A DNA stretch of 64,000 nucleotides from Poa pratensis (GCA_947311845.1 CAMZMU010000107.1:42841983-42905982), one strand, 5' to 3'. Positions 46,601-57,320 are shown, counted from the first letter of the stretch. Translations and numbers: made by a program. The notes: generated from the letters alone by a model not told the origin.

Positions 46601-48124
46601 GCGAACTAAATCATAACACCTTAGTAATTAAGATAACTCAGAGTATAGCAATAAGTATCATGACATGAAGTGAAAATAAGAACATGCTAGATCTAGTCAT
46701 GGAGTAGTGGCAATGGTCACGCCCACATCCCCGGTAGCATGGTATTTTAGTTTATCCCTAGTGAGGTAACAAAGTAAGGTAAAGATACCAAAGTGGAACG
46801 CAGAACTTTCTCTCACGTTCACTGCACTAGCCACCCCCCGTTACTCCAACTAATGCACACGTTCCCCCACACACGCTCTCATAAACATTGTTGATCAAAA
46901 CAAGTAGACAAGAACGGGGTACATAATATGCATCTATACTCATAACTGAAACAAACATTGCAATCTCAAACATATATTAACTCATAAAGATCCACCACAA
47001 AGGTATTACAACGATGACCGTAATCATGTTCAGCAGCTCATACGGTACTAATTAGTGAAGCTCAAGAGAGGAGAGATACATAAGTTACTTCCACAAACCC
47101 ATAGTCCAGAGGTGGACTACTCCCTCTTCATCATGGAGACGGTGGAGAAGTCGATGGAGAAGATGGAGACCACGCCGGCAGCGCCCCGCCGGAGTTTTCC
47201 CCCTCCAATCTGCAGCTCCTGATCTCCGTTTCGGTGTTTCTCTGTTTGTGCGGCGCTCCTTCCAGAGAACGACGGGGGACCTTTTTTATAGGTGTTTTTA
47301 GGTCAAGACGAAGGCGGTGGAGCGAAGATCGACGGCAACGGAGCCACGAGGGCTGAACGGGTGGGTCCCACGCGGCCACAGTACCTGGACGCGTGGGCCA
47401 TGCTCGTTTGGCCCTCGGGCCTCCGTTTGCTCGCTTCCTTTTTCCGTAGTCCTTCTTCCTTCCAAATATTGACGCCCGTAAATTTCCAGGTGATTTCGTT
47501 GACGTTTGGGTCCCTGAAACATTAAAATAAGAAAACGGGGTTTTCTGCCTGCGCAGGGTTAATTCCATAAAAATAGGAAATCATTAAGATATTTCCAAAA
47601 TCATGATAAAACATTGATATAACCCTTATATGATGCAAATATGATTGGAATATAAGCAATTAAAGTGCAAAGTTCATGTATGCATTTTACATGCATCAGG
47701 CGCGAAGATTGCTTTGGCTTTGATCAAGGCTTGGTATCCTGATGCTGACATCCACCAAGCCACTGAATTCATGCCAACCGAGGATGACGAGGGCAATCCC
47801 ATCGACAAACTTGGGGTGCTGGCAGCCGTTCAGGGATATGCTACGCGCGTAGCCAACATGGTGGATATTTCCAAGTTCTTCAAAGAACATCCTGATCCTC
47901 ACCTTGTTGTCGGCGAAGCCTCCCTCTCCGAAGCAGCTCCAGATGCCAGCTCCCAAGCCACTCCAGCAGAAGCCCCAGGCGCAGCAGAGAACTTGGCGGC
48001 AGCCCCAAGCGTGGAAGGTGACTTGGCCGCAGCCCCAAGTGTTGCTGAGCCATCTTTGGCGGCTGGTGACATCTTGCCGGAACATGATGCCAGCCCCAAG
48101 GATGCCGGCGACCTCTCCCAGTAG
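40609..48124 (+). CDS. Antisense spliced gene of the Tat element (PF04195-like), intact once insertions are removed
   Basis: Exons: 40609-40967, 43517-44318, 44396-44571, 44651-45014, 45112-45247, 45350-45667, 45743-45968, 47704-48124. The gap after exon part 1 is a CACTA insertion and the gap before the last part is a solo LTR; each target duplication is counted once. The other five gaps have GT-AG ends. The lengths sum to 2802 bases, 934 codons, with all phases matching and no internal stop. The N terminus is Ala/Ser-rich. Next comes a region (YWLPSIVTEPFLEELV, then PPKKDCVWRLPG and GMGFPPSAFFSAVL) typical of the 'putative gypsy-type transposon' domain PF04195. The rest is charged and probably coiled coil (45112-45667), ending in a globular KIALALIKAWYPDADIHQAT block and an Ala/Ser-rich tail. 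Its role is unknown; it is not a transposase I can show to be catalytic. Confidence 0.8.
41740..42390. repeat. 83-bp tandem repeat, about 8 copies
   Basis: ctatggataaacaattagct recurs at 41761, 41844, 41927, 42010, 42093, 42176, 42259 and 42342, a strict 83-base period. The copies are almost identical, so the array expanded recently. It lies inside the CACTA element. Confidence 0.97.
42527..43021 (-). CDS. CACTA-borne ORF with Ser and Glu tracts, unknown function
   Basis: 164 codons plus stop from ATG 43021. The N terminus is basic (MASTVGAGRSGHRGRGR). Then come a Gln/Arg-rich part, a run of about 10 Ser, one Asp and about 16 Glu near the middle, and a C-terminal helical part (LEIACQLSRADFEREDAKRR). 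The leader is CT-rich and a CTATAAGAA TATA-like box lies at about 43106-43114, so this may be a real transcript. No DDE or other catalytic motif is seen. Similar acidic ORFs occur in non-autonomous plant DNA transposons. A frame on the opposite strand is only its shadow. Confidence 0.5.
   Translation of the reverse strand: MASTVGAGRSGHRGRGRPTLRAFRQQQRQLVLRDELAEQAAADPAPAGRSRSLGARPHGEGSGRTRSFGHHCSYREIRQAMYPGRHPSSSSSSSSSSDEEEEEEEEEEEEEEEEDRDLEIACQLSRADFEREDAKRRQGEADLEAAVLLSEASTQVERAEEAVY
45969..47698. mobile_element. Solo LTR, 1730 bp
   Basis: It starts TGATGATCCCGAAGAGC and ends ATGCATCA, and is flanked by the perfect 5-bp duplication GGCGC (45964-45968 and 47699-47703). No internal retrotransposon sequence is present, so it is a solo LTR left by LTR-LTR recombination. 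Its insertion splits exon 6 of the antisense gene. It carries no gene; its open frames (for example 46244-46468) are AT-rich and fortuitous. Confidence 0.88.
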
Positions 48125-48765
48125 CTCCAGGGTCTTGTCCGTGATTTGGCGGCCTTTCAGCGCCATGTAATCCTGCACAATTTAAGTAGATGCGTTATTC
48201 TGTTAACGCTAAAAAACTTTAACTTATGCATGTTTTTGTAATGGGCCAACTTTTTGTGCTACACTTGACGGTAGTCTTATTTTATTAAGTGGCCCGACTA
48301 AACAAGTACTTGTGTATGTGCATTTAACTTTTCATATGCCGGCAGTACCTCATCACAGTTACTTCGGCTGTGCCAACCAGGTGCGATACCAAATGATTTA
48401 GACACAGAGACCAAAGCCGGCATTTTGGTGCCAACTACATACTACTAGGCGACCCGTACACAGGCAAACAAGTAATCGGGTTTAGGCGGTGCAAAAGTTG
48501 TTTGCGTTTAAGTGTTGCCGACAGGCGGCAAATGTCAAATATGTTGGAACCACTGGCACTAGGCAAAAAAACTTGGGTAACATTTTGACATAAAAAATAT
48601 GATGACAAGAAAAGACAAAAGATGGCATGGTCTCAAAGCAAGATGAGCAAACCACAGACTTTTATTCATGATCATAATGTACTTATTACAATGGATAATT
48701 GCTAAGTGTAAAAAGGACGTAGCTGCTCAATGTTCCAGGGACGCTTAGTTTCATCATATTGGTCG
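48125..48765. other. Spacer between the antisense gene and the end of pol
   Basis: This holds the 3' flanks of two converging genes of the Tat element: the antisense gene ends at 48124 and minus-strand pol ends at 48766. There is no coding frame. Gcaa/ccggca motifs recur. It presumably contains both poly(A) sites. Confidence 0.5.
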
Positions 48766-50131
48766 TCAACTTTGCGCTTGCGCTTGCGTCCCTATTCTCT
48801 TGTAAGCATCACGGATGTCCATCAGGTAGTAAGATCCATTGAGCAGTGCCTTGCTGACCACAAAAGGTCCTTCCCATGGCGGGGATAACTTATGCAAGCC
48901 CTTCCTATCTTGGATTAGGCGGAGGACCAGGTCACCTGCCTTGAAGCTGCGTTTCTTGACTCTGCGGCTATGATAGCGGCGCAGGTTTTGCTGATAGATG
49001 GCGGATCTCGCCAAGGCAACGTCTCGCTCTTCATCAAGCAGGTCCAGTGCGTCCTGTCTTGCATCTTCTGCGTCTTGCTCGACGTAGGCTTGAATCCTGG
49101 GGGAATCGAACATCATGTCGGATGGCAGTACAGCTTCTGCACCATAGACTAAGAAGAAAGGGGTAAGCTTGTTGATCTGTTTGGTGTTGTTCTCAAACTC
49201 CAAAGGACAGATTGCAACTCGTCGACCCAAGCCCCTGCCGCCCTGTGCAAAGGTACTTCGAGACGAGGTTTTAGCCCCTGCAGGACCAAACCATTTGTAC
49301 GCTCTACTTGACCGTTTGCCTGCGGGTGTGCAACAGAAGCCAGATCCAAACGAATGCCATGCTGGTGGCAGTACTCCTCGACTTCGCCTTGTGAGAGGTT
49401 CGTGCCATTGTCGGTGATAATGCTATGAGGCACCCCGAACCGAGAGATTATTCCCCACAGGAAATTGGCGGCGGTGGCGCCGTCAAGCTTTTTGATAGGC
49501 TTAGCTTCAACCCATTTGGTGAACTTGTCTACGGCCACAAGCAAGTGTGTGTAGCCGCCAGATGCTGTCTTGAATGGGCCAACCATGTCCAAGCCCCAGA
49601 CCGCAAAAGGCCAGGTGATGGGTATGGTTCTGAGCTCTTGAGCCGGCATCTTTGGTTGTCGAGCATATAACTGGCAACCCTTACATGTCCTTACAATCTC
49701 CTCTGCGTCCTGCTTTGCCGTCAGCCAGTAAAATCCTTGGCGGAAAGCTTTTGCGACGAGAGACAGGATGATGCATGGTGCCCGCAGACCCCAGAGTGTA
49801 TTTCGTCCAGCAGCTCTTTGCCTTCTTCAGGCGAAATGCAGCGCTGATATACCCCTGAGGTGCTGCGTTTGTATAGCTCACCATTGATTATTGTGAACGC
49901 CTTGGCTCTGCGAATTATCTGGCGTCTCAGAACTTCATCATCCGGCAACTCCTGATTTGCCAGGAAGTCCATGTATGGCGTCGTCCAATCCGGCTTAACC
50001 AGGTAGACGGCATAACTGGCCTCCCCAACAGGCTCTGCGGAATCCGGTCGAGGATGTCGGCTCCTTGATTGACGGCTTGTAGAGGTGTTCCAGGAAGACA
50101 TCCCTTGGCACTTTCTTGCGTTCAGATCCAA
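48766..50131 (-). pseudogene. Tat integrase, frameshifted
   Basis: The zinc-binding part lies near 49790 (HSGVCGHHA, the H2C2 finger region). The core at 49649-49149 has the catalytic triad in GLDMVGPF, IITDNGTN and the Glu of GQVERTNG. The C-terminal part (49230-48766) has LTPFFLVYGAEAVLPSD and a chromatin-proximal tail with KLSPPWEGPF. The reading frame changes at least twice between these parts, so the polyprotein is broken. Integrase inserts the cDNA into the host genome. Confidence 0.85.
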
Positions 50132-50549
50132 GTCTAGCCAGTGTATCGGCCGCCTCGTTCTGTGCCCTTGGGATGTGGCGAACCTCGTACCCTAGGAAAC
50201 ACTTGGCAAATTCGTCGACGGTACCGATAAGCTGCCATGGTGGCGCTTTTGGTATCCCATGTGCCGCGTATTTGCTGTGCCACCAAGTCCGAGTCTCCGT
50301 AGCATAAGATTCTCTGGACGCCAATCTCCTTGGCTAAGTGTAACCCGTGCAGGAGAGCTTCATATTCGGCAACGTTGTTGGTTGCTTGAAATGTATTTGG
50401 AGCACATAACTCATCTTGTCTCCCTGCGGGTTTTGCAGAACGACGCCAGCCCCTGATCCTTGTAGCATCTTTGATCCGTCAAAGTGCATGATCCAGTATT
50501 CTGATTCAGGGAGGGGTACGTCGTCTGCTCCTTCTGTCCAGTCTGCCAC
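49995..50549 (-). pseudogene. Second, archaeal-type RNase H of the Tat element
   Basis: Across two frames, MHFDGSKMLQGSGAGVVL (near 50480) and the following LHEALLHGL-like region match the extra aRNH domain that marks Tat-lineage Gypsy elements. The downstream part contains the DLV-like and VDEFAKCFLGYEVRHIPR blocks, then EAADTLARLGS near 50150. A frameshift near 50335 breaks it. Confidence 0.75.
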
Positions 50550-50599
50550 GAAGTCGGCCAGGGCTTGAGATTTGATGGCATTCCTGGGTTTGTATGCAA

Positions 50600-50914
50600 T
50601 GTCGAAGGCGGCGAGCTCGATGCCCCACTTGGCAACTCGGCCCGTGCGTCGGCATTGTTGATGATATCTCCCAGGGGTGCCTTGCTCACCACAGTTATTG
50701 AGTGTTCCTGGAAGTAGTGCCTCAGCTTTCTGGCGGCGAAGAATACGCCGTAGACCAGTTTCTGATAGTGCGGGTAGCGTTGTTTGGATGGAGAGAAAAC
50801 TTCACTGATGAAGTAGACGGGACGCTGTTCGGAAACATCGGCGCCTTCCGGCTTTCGATCAACCACCAAAACTACGCTAATAACCATATGAGTTGCCGAT
50901 ATGTACAACATCAT
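50600..50914 (-). pseudogene. RT-linked RNase H of the Tat element
   Basis: RPVYFISEVFSPSKQRYPHY and QKLVYGVFFAARKLRHYF are the conserved blocks of the Gypsy RT-connected RNase H region. The frame continues to 50411 but with unrelated sequence after about 50640, a sign of frameshift. Confidence 0.8.
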
Positions 50915-51023
50915 TGGTTCTTCTGGCTGGGGTGCAGCCAGGATGGGGCAGTCGTTAATGCGGCCTTGAGTTGCTGCAAGGCGGCATCAGCTTCGTCTGT
51001 CCACTCAAAGTTGTCGGATTTCT

Positions 51024-51863
51024 TCAAGAGCCGGTAGAGAGGCATTGCTTTCTCTCCAGGCGGCTTATGAACCGACTGACGGCTGCAGCTGAGCCAGCAA
51101 GGCGCTGCACGTCCTTCAGACAGTGTGGTCTGGTGATGTTGAGAATAGCCTTGATTTTCTCCGGGTTGACCTCAATTCCTCGTTCGGAAACGATAAAGCC
51201 AAGCAGTTTGCCGGCAGGAACTCCAAATACACACTTTTTTGGATTGAGTCTTAACCTATATGATCGAAGATTATCAAAGGTTTCTCGCAGGTCGTCTAGC
51301 AAATCCGCCTTCTTTCGAGACATGATGGCAATGTCGTCAACATAGACGTGAACATTGCGACCGATCTGCTCGTTTAGGCATCTTTGCATACATCGCTGGT
51401 ATGTTGCTCCAGCGTTCTTTAGGCCAAAGGGCATCGTCACATAGCAGAAGGTTCCGAAGGGGGTGGTGAAGGACGTTTTCAACTGGTCCGACTTTCGCAT
51501 TTTGATTTGGTGGTACCCGGAGTACGCGTCCAAAAAACAAAGTAGCTCGGAGCCGGACGTGGAATCTACGACCTGATCTATACGAGGTAAAGGGAAGTGG
51601 TCTTTTGGACAGCACTTGTTTAAACCGGTGTAGTCGATGCAAAGCCTTAAATCTTTATTAGGTTTCGGAACCATTACAGGATTTGCCAACCAATCAGTAT
51701 GTTTCACCTCCCTAACGAATTTTGCCTCCTGCAGCTTCAGAAGCTCCTTTCCTATCGCTCTTCTCTTCTTCTCGCCCTGCCGCCTTATGCTTTGCTTGAC
51801 AGGCTTGGATCCTTCAAAGACATTGAGAGAGTGCTCGGCAAGTTCCCTGGGTACACCTGGCAT
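51024..51863 (-). pseudogene. Tat reverse transcriptase
   Basis: An open segment of 279 codons. Motifs in order: MVPKPNKDLRLCIDYTGLNK, PLPRIDQVVD, FLDAYSGYHQI, FGTFCYVTMPFGLKNAGATY, the catalytic YVDD at 51333-51344, and KKCVFGVPAGKLLGFIVS. The RT core is intact, but its neighbours in pol are in other frames. It reverse-transcribes the element's RNA. Confidence 0.92.
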
Positions 51864-52048
51864 GTCAGCAGATGACCATGCAAAGATGTCCCCGTTCTCA
51901 CGGAGGAACTTGACGAGCGCGCTTTCCTATGCGTCATTTAAGGCGGACCCGATGGTGACTTGCTTGGAGTTGTCGCCGGCACCAGGTCAACCTTTTTGTT
52001 TCTTCAGATGCTTTGAAGGATGTTTTGCTTTCAGCGGTCTTCAGGGGA

Positions 52049-52600
52049 TCAGGGAGTTGATGTGTCTACTTCCTTCTTCAGCAAAGCCAACTCCTCAGCG
52101 TGGAGGACAGATTCGGCAAAGGCGGCATTCCCACGCTCGCACTGCTTTGCCTTCTCGAAGTTGCCATTGACGGTGATCGTACCGTTGGGTCCAGGCATCT
52201 TCAGCTTGCTGTAGATGTAGCATGGCCTGGCCATGAACTTGGCGAAAGCCGGCCGACCAAAAATGCAGTGGTAAGCACTCTTGAAGGGGACTACCTCGAA
52301 GCGGAGATATTCAGAACGATAGTTCATCTCCGTCCCAAAGTAACCTCCAATCGTATACTTCCCATGGACTTGGCCTGCCTTCCAGGAACTATGCCGTGAA
52401 ACGTGACCTTGCTGTAGTCAAGCTGGGCTTCCGTCAGGTTCATGCGCTCAGGGTTTCTTCGTACAGGATGTTGAGGCTGCTGCCGCCATCCATCAGTACT
52501 TTGGTGAGCCTGAAGTTTTCGACAATGGGGTCGACGACGAGAGCATACTTGCCGGGCTTGGAATCCGATCCGGATGATCTTCTCTGTCCCAGGTGATGGG
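52049..52600 (-). pseudogene. Tat aspartic protease region
   Basis: VLMDGGSSLNILYEE near 52460-52500 carries the aspartic protease signature with DGG (52482-52490) in place of the usual DS/TG. It is followed out of frame by VPFKSAYHCIFGRPAFAKFM (52327-52049), the C-terminal protease block of Tat elements. At least one frameshift separates them. Confidence 0.7.
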
Positions 52601-52807
52601 CATCTCAGACCAGTTCAAGTACTGCGGGACGTCAGGCATCGTGGCATTTAGCTCACGAAGTTCCGCCTTCTCCTCCTTTGCCGACGGAGTGCCCAAGAAA
52701 CAGACCAATTGCTCATGGGGTACTTTTTCTCCTTTCTTGGCGGCTTAGGTGGCTCGTCCTCCGACATGGAGTCCTCATCGTCATCCTTTTTTGTCTTTCA
52801 GCTTTCC

Positions 52808-55266
52808 TCATCTTCTTTGGCTTCCAGCCGACCTCGGGTCCTTCTTTGCATCGTCCAGGAACCTGCACTCCCCGAAAGTGTGGTTGACCTTGCCTTGTCC
52901 GGCATGGACGGGGCAAGGCAGAGCTTTCGCCTGCTCGTACGTCATGCGTGCTTGTTGACCAGTATCCTCCGCCTTTGCCTTCCATTTGCGGTTATTGCCC
53001 TTGCCTTTGAAGGCGACGACAACTTCTCCGGACGTGCCGGCTTTGTCTTCCTGGGGGTTCTTGCGTTTGTTGTTGACGCGTCTTGGTGCCAAGTCCTGGA
53101 TGGCGTCTGGGTCCCGGCGTCGTCGTCAGCCTGCGCGTATGTAGATGCCACCTCAAGCATAACCCCAAGGTTTTTGACTTGCATGCGCACCAGCTTGTGT
53201 CGGAGGCTAGAGCCTTTTAACAGACCATGGGTGAAGGCATGTATAGCTTGGTTGTCATCCACATTCTCGCAGCTTGCCTTTGTCTGTATCCATCTTGCCA
53301 AAAAAGCCGTTGCCGACTCGTCGCGTCCCTGCACGCATTGCGTGAGATCCGTGTACGTTTTGGGCCTTTGTACGTGCCTTGGAAGTGCTGGGTGAAAACC
53401 CGCTCCATGTCACGCCAGCTATGTACCGACTTTTCCGGCAAGTTTTCGATCCAGCTCCGGGCCGTGCCCTCAAGCATCAGGGGGAGGAAGCGTGCCGCCA
53501 CGAAACCATCGCCGCCGGCAATCTGAACTGCCAGCGCGTAGTCCGACAGCCACGAGTTGGGCTTGTCGCTCCGTTGTACCTTGGGCAGCTTTTTGACACG
53601 GATGTCATATCCCTAGGGACCTGCACATTGCGGATGGCAGGGCCAAAGCACTCGGGGCCGATATATGACTGCTCTTTTCCCGCCCTGATGTCATTTAGGC
53701 GGTGACGTGCGTCTTCCGGCTCGAGCTGCCTGTTGTGTCTGTCAACATGCGGCTCGTCCTGCGCAGCTCGGCTTCTGCCAAGCTTGTGCTCATCGCGTCC
53801 ACCTTCGCGCCTGGGCGCGGGAGGTGGGGAACGCGTTCTTTCTCTGCTTCTCCTTGGTGGGGGTGGGTCATCGTTGGCTGCCGCCGCCTCGTGGTTGCTG
53901 GTTGTTTCCCCGACTGCCGCCTTCGTTGTTCCTAGGCGGGGGAGGTGCCTCATGCTTTTGGCCGTCAGTGCGTGATGCCTCGTCCCGCTGCCTTTTAGGA
54001 GGCGACGGTTTACGGGGCTCTTTGCTTTTGTCCTTTCCCTTCCCATGGCTGCTGGAGCCGGATGGATCTTCGGGTTGTCCATTAGCGGTGGCCTTGCATG
54101 CGTCAGATTTCGACTCCAATCTGCCTCCAAGTACTCCAGCCAACTCCGCACGGGAATCAGCGCGAGCTTGTTGCTCAAGCGCTTTTTCCACAAGCGCGGC
54201 GGTGTAGAAGATCTTCTCGTCCTTGTCGTACTCGTCCCCCGTTAAGATATCGAGGGCAGCCGCCGTGTTTAGCACCGGAGTTGCAAAAATTGGAGCGCCC
54301 TCCTTGTTTCGCCGCTGCGGTGCGGTGGCCCACTCGAAACCAAGCTTCTGAGCAGGGCTTTTGTATTCCACAGGAGGCGGATCTTGCTTCCTCCTGCTTT
54401 TCTTTCCAGCCCCAGGCGCCTTGGCGGCTGGGGTCGTGGTAAAGAGATTCTTGGCGGCGGACACCTTGGCATATTCTGCCTTGGCATCGTTGATCATATT
54501 CCTGACCCTGCCCTCCTGCTCATCAGAACACGGGATTGTTTGACAACCGAGGCACGGAGCTTTTCCCAGTATGCCGGATCGGCGTCATTGGGAACCGGAG
54601 TGTTCAGGATGTCCTCAAGGGGAAGGTCATCTTTGCCGCTGGTGCCGCCTTCTCCAAGTTTGTCCTCTTTCTGGGAGCCGGCGGGGGCTCGAGGTTGGCT
54701 TTGTCTGCTGTGGTCATGCCGGCGCCATTGGCTTCCGCCTCTTTTGCCGGATCCGAGACAGTGACGTCGGCCACAAAGGCCTGCTGCATGGTTGACCCGG
54801 AGCTTGCTGCTACCTCGGAAGGTGCCGGATCGGCTGGAGCAAAGCATTGCTTGACACGGGTTTCAAACATGCTGGCAGAGTCTTCTTCGGATTCGGAATC
54901 TACGTTAACTTGAACGGTAGATCTGGATCCGGCATCTGATACCGCATCGTCCTGCAGGGCAGGGAGGATGGATTCAGGATCGTCGCTGTGCGGCTGGGAG
55001 TCGGATCCCATGCCGGCAACGCCGATGAAGTGGAGATCTGAATCTGCGGACTCCCAGGAGGAGGCGGATTCAGATCCGTCTTGCGAGTAGTCGGACTCCG
55101 GGTGGCGGGTGGGTCCCCAAAGGGTGTGGTTTTTTGGGAAACCCATGGCTTCTGGGGTGAAGCCGATGAAGAGCTCGATGTCGCCGATTGGCACCAGAGT
55201 GTACGCGATGAGCCCATCGTTTGCCGGCGATGCATCTTGGACGTAGCCCATGGAGCCGACGCGCAT
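52808..55266 (-). pseudogene. Tat gag, several frameshifts
   Basis: The likely start is ATG 55266, just inside the primer site. An acidic, Ser/Asp-rich N-terminal region runs to about 54604. An Ala/Lys-rich and then charged Arg/Ser/Pro-rich middle runs from 54497 to 53477 in two frames. The retrotrans_gag core (MLEGTARSWIENLPEKSVHS, FTQHFQGTYKGPKR) spans 53501-53217. A nucleocapsid-like CPVHAGQGKVNHTFGEC lies near 52890. Frame changes near 54590, 54500, 53900, 53480 and 53300 show it is broken. The RNA-packaging role is by family. Confidence 0.75.
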
Positions 55267-55340
55267 GGCGCGGCCAACGGCGATGGTCTCGCCGATGCCG
55301 CCAAGGGTTCCCGCCTGGAACGTGACGCCTGACGCCTTAG

Positions 55341-55358
55341 GCCCCACGGTGGGCGCCA
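55341..55358 (-). other. Primer-binding site, tRNA-Lys
   Basis: TGGCGCCCACCGTGGGGC on the minus strand complements the 3' end of plant tRNA-Lys with its CCA. It lies two bases from the right LTR. Confidence 0.9.
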
Positions 55359-55360
55359 AC

Positions 55361-55853
55361 TGTCGTCGTATCGGCATTGGAGATAGGTGACGGGGGTCCT
55401 CTAGCCGAGGGGTGAACGTAGGGAAGAAGGTGGACGTCGCGAGGTCGGGATCGAACACGGCAGATTACCCAGCTTCAGGCTCCACGGCGGTGGCGGAGCC
55501 CTACGTGCTGATATAACTCACTATATGTCAAACCGCCGTATTGAGGGTTACAAGGTGTAGATATGATGATCGTAAGAGTATGAATCGTGCCCTAAAGGCT
55601 TCCCTGGTCCGGCTTATATAGGCGGCCAGACCTAGGGTTACAAGGATATTGCGTGTCCGGCAAGTATGTAGAGTCCTAAACCTAACCGGCAAGTCTGCCG
55701 CCTTCCGTCTGGATCCTGGTGGCCTTCTGGGATTTGGTCTTGGGTCTCCTCCTTGCCGGCATCCGCCTTCCTTAGTCGTCGGCTATTTGGGCCGCCCTGG
55801 ACTAGCCGGATTAGGCCATGTTGGCGGCACCCCTAGGCACCATTATACCAACA
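55361..55853 (-). repeat. Tat 5' LTR (right)
   Basis: 493 bp, direct repeat of 39559-40082, with its TATA box near 55611-55620 on the minus strand. It is followed by TSD CTGCG at 55854-55858. Confidence 0.92.
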
Positions 55854-57000
55854 CTGCGCTTATCGCATACTCTCGCACCTGAAATGTTTTCATGAGAAAT
55901 GTAAGAATAACGATAAATGCGGAGACAAAACGATATAAACATCTAGTAGGATGACAAACCTCTGCTTTTAGTCGCACATCCATGTATAACTCCTCCAGAG
56001 AAGGCATCGATGTAGAGAGCTCACTACAGACATATCCAAAGTAATAATACGGGCACAGCCTGATATCTGCCATTTTTAGCTTTGGGGATTGGTAAAACAC
56101 AATTGGTAGTGGCTGCCCCACGTATTTAAAAGTCATCAGATCTATGGCATGTAACTCCATTGCTTGCAGCTCGGAATATATAACACACAAATGTTGCAGG
56201 CGATGAAACGTGCCATGCAGCTTTAGCTTTCCAAAGTTGCAACATATGATTTGCAGCCACCTGAGAGCGCAGCAACTCGAGAGCAAGGTCCCAATATCTT
56301 CCATGATATGCACGGAACTGATCGTGAGCTCCGTGAGCTTTGCGAATCCACAAAAGTCGCGGGGCGGCTTCAAAGCAACGCATTTGACCCAGACAGACCG
56401 GACAAATGAAACGGGAAATCATATGCGTCTTCAGCCGTGACTGGTGACATGGGGTCAAGGTCAAGCATGATCTCACTCGCCTTTGAAGAAACCGCAAATC
56501 CTATGCATCTGTCAAGAAAATAAGTGTGCTTCTCACGGAGCTTGTAGGCTACTTTGAACCGATCCAGGTACGTGCCGTCGTGATTGCTTAGCACGGTATT
56601 GACGATATCGATGAACTTCTTTTCTAGGTCCGGGCTGCTTCCGCGCTCCACGCCGTATCCTTGAGAATGGGGAAGTGTTACCATGGCAGCATCAAAGCTG
56701 AGATTAGAGTGAGAGTTCCATAATGTTCTCCACATCCTGGACAGCGTGCCCATCCACGCGGCCTCTTTCAGTGTTAGTCGTGATATTATTAATTGTAGAA
56801 TTTTATGTGTAAAAATAATAAAGCAACTATATATAAGATAAGAATAGTGTATCACCGGCGGATCATAAAAAACAGGAATAAAAAGGAGTATATATATGTA
56901 CCTCAGGCATATCATGGAGTTGGTTCTTTCTTGGCTTCTTCCTTCTAGAAGCAGCACTCGGATAGCTTCTAGTTCTAGTAACCACCCTGAAGGGAACGAA
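55854..57000 (-). pseudogene. F-box/LRR/FBD gene, 5' part
   Basis: Minus strand. A basic stretch KKPRKNQLHDMPE ends at a GT donor near 56935. After an intron the F-box continues as LQLIISRLTLKEAAWMGTLS and WRTLW (about 56800-56720). Next come the linker (FIDIVNTVLSNHDGTYLDRF, CIGFAVSSKASEIMLDL) and leucine-rich repeats (KPPRDFCGFAKLTELTISSV, LKLHGTFHRLQHL) to a donor near 55960. A 25-base piece, 55878-55854, is where the Tat element enters. Lesions: a frameshift near 56385 between the SGLSGSN and CVALKPP blocks, and no clear AG acceptor just before the F-box. Joined to 39558-39078, this is one gene of the F-box/FBD family. It is dead for several reasons. Confidence 0.78.
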
Positions 57001-57042
57001 TCCGCTTACGAAATGAGACTCAGACGTGGCGTTTCAGCTCAC
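57001..57042. other. Short spacer upstream of the F-box part
   Basis: No feature is seen; the F-box gene's upstream frame meets a stop here and no start codon was found. Confidence 0.3.
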
Positions 57043-57290
57043 GGGCACGGGTGCACCCATTATGAAAAAAAAATTGTAACTTTTTCAAATGTAAAAAAGA
57101 ATCATGTACAAAGTCATTTTTAAAAAATCTGGATATGTCTTTTTTGCACAGCCTAAAAATAAGTATTTTCTTAACGAAACTTTTTTGCTAACATGAAACG
57201 CCATCTGGTATATGCGAAAATTTTATTTGGAATCTGTAGACATTTTAGAAAATATTTTTTAAATAGTGGGTGCATCCGGACCTATCACCT
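57043..57290. mobile_element. MITE related to 25216-25535
   Basis: It shares the right end (aaatagtgggtgcatc), the gtcttttttgcacag block and the gctaacatgaaa-like block with the copy at 25216-25535. It is shorter and its left arm of the inner palindrome is mostly lost. Confidence 0.55.
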
Positions 57291-57320
57291 ATGAACCGAT
57301 ATGAATTTCCGTAATCCATA

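Larger units (their letters stand above)
39559..55853 (-). mobile_element. Tat-lineage Gypsy retrotransposon, 16.3 kb, with antisense gene
   Basis: The LTRs at 39559-40082 and 55361-55853 begin and end TGTCG...CCAACA as written on the plus strand, with TSD CTGCG. A tRNA-Lys primer site lies next to the right LTR, so the element is minus-strand. Its order is LTR, gag, protease, RT, RNase H, a second archaeal-type RNase H and integrase, then a long region with a gene on the opposite strand before the other LTR. The second RNase H and the antisense ORF are features of the Tat group (Grande/Retand-like). The LTRs differ at about 9 of 485 sites plus three indels, about 2%. Gag-pol is frameshifted. 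A CACTA element and a solo LTR are nested inside. It sits in an exon of an F-box gene. Confidence 0.93.

Noticed and set aside
54045..55332. Several plus-strand ORFs over the Tat gag region
   Set aside because: They are antisense shadows of the GC-rich gag; the real coding strand is minus by domain content.
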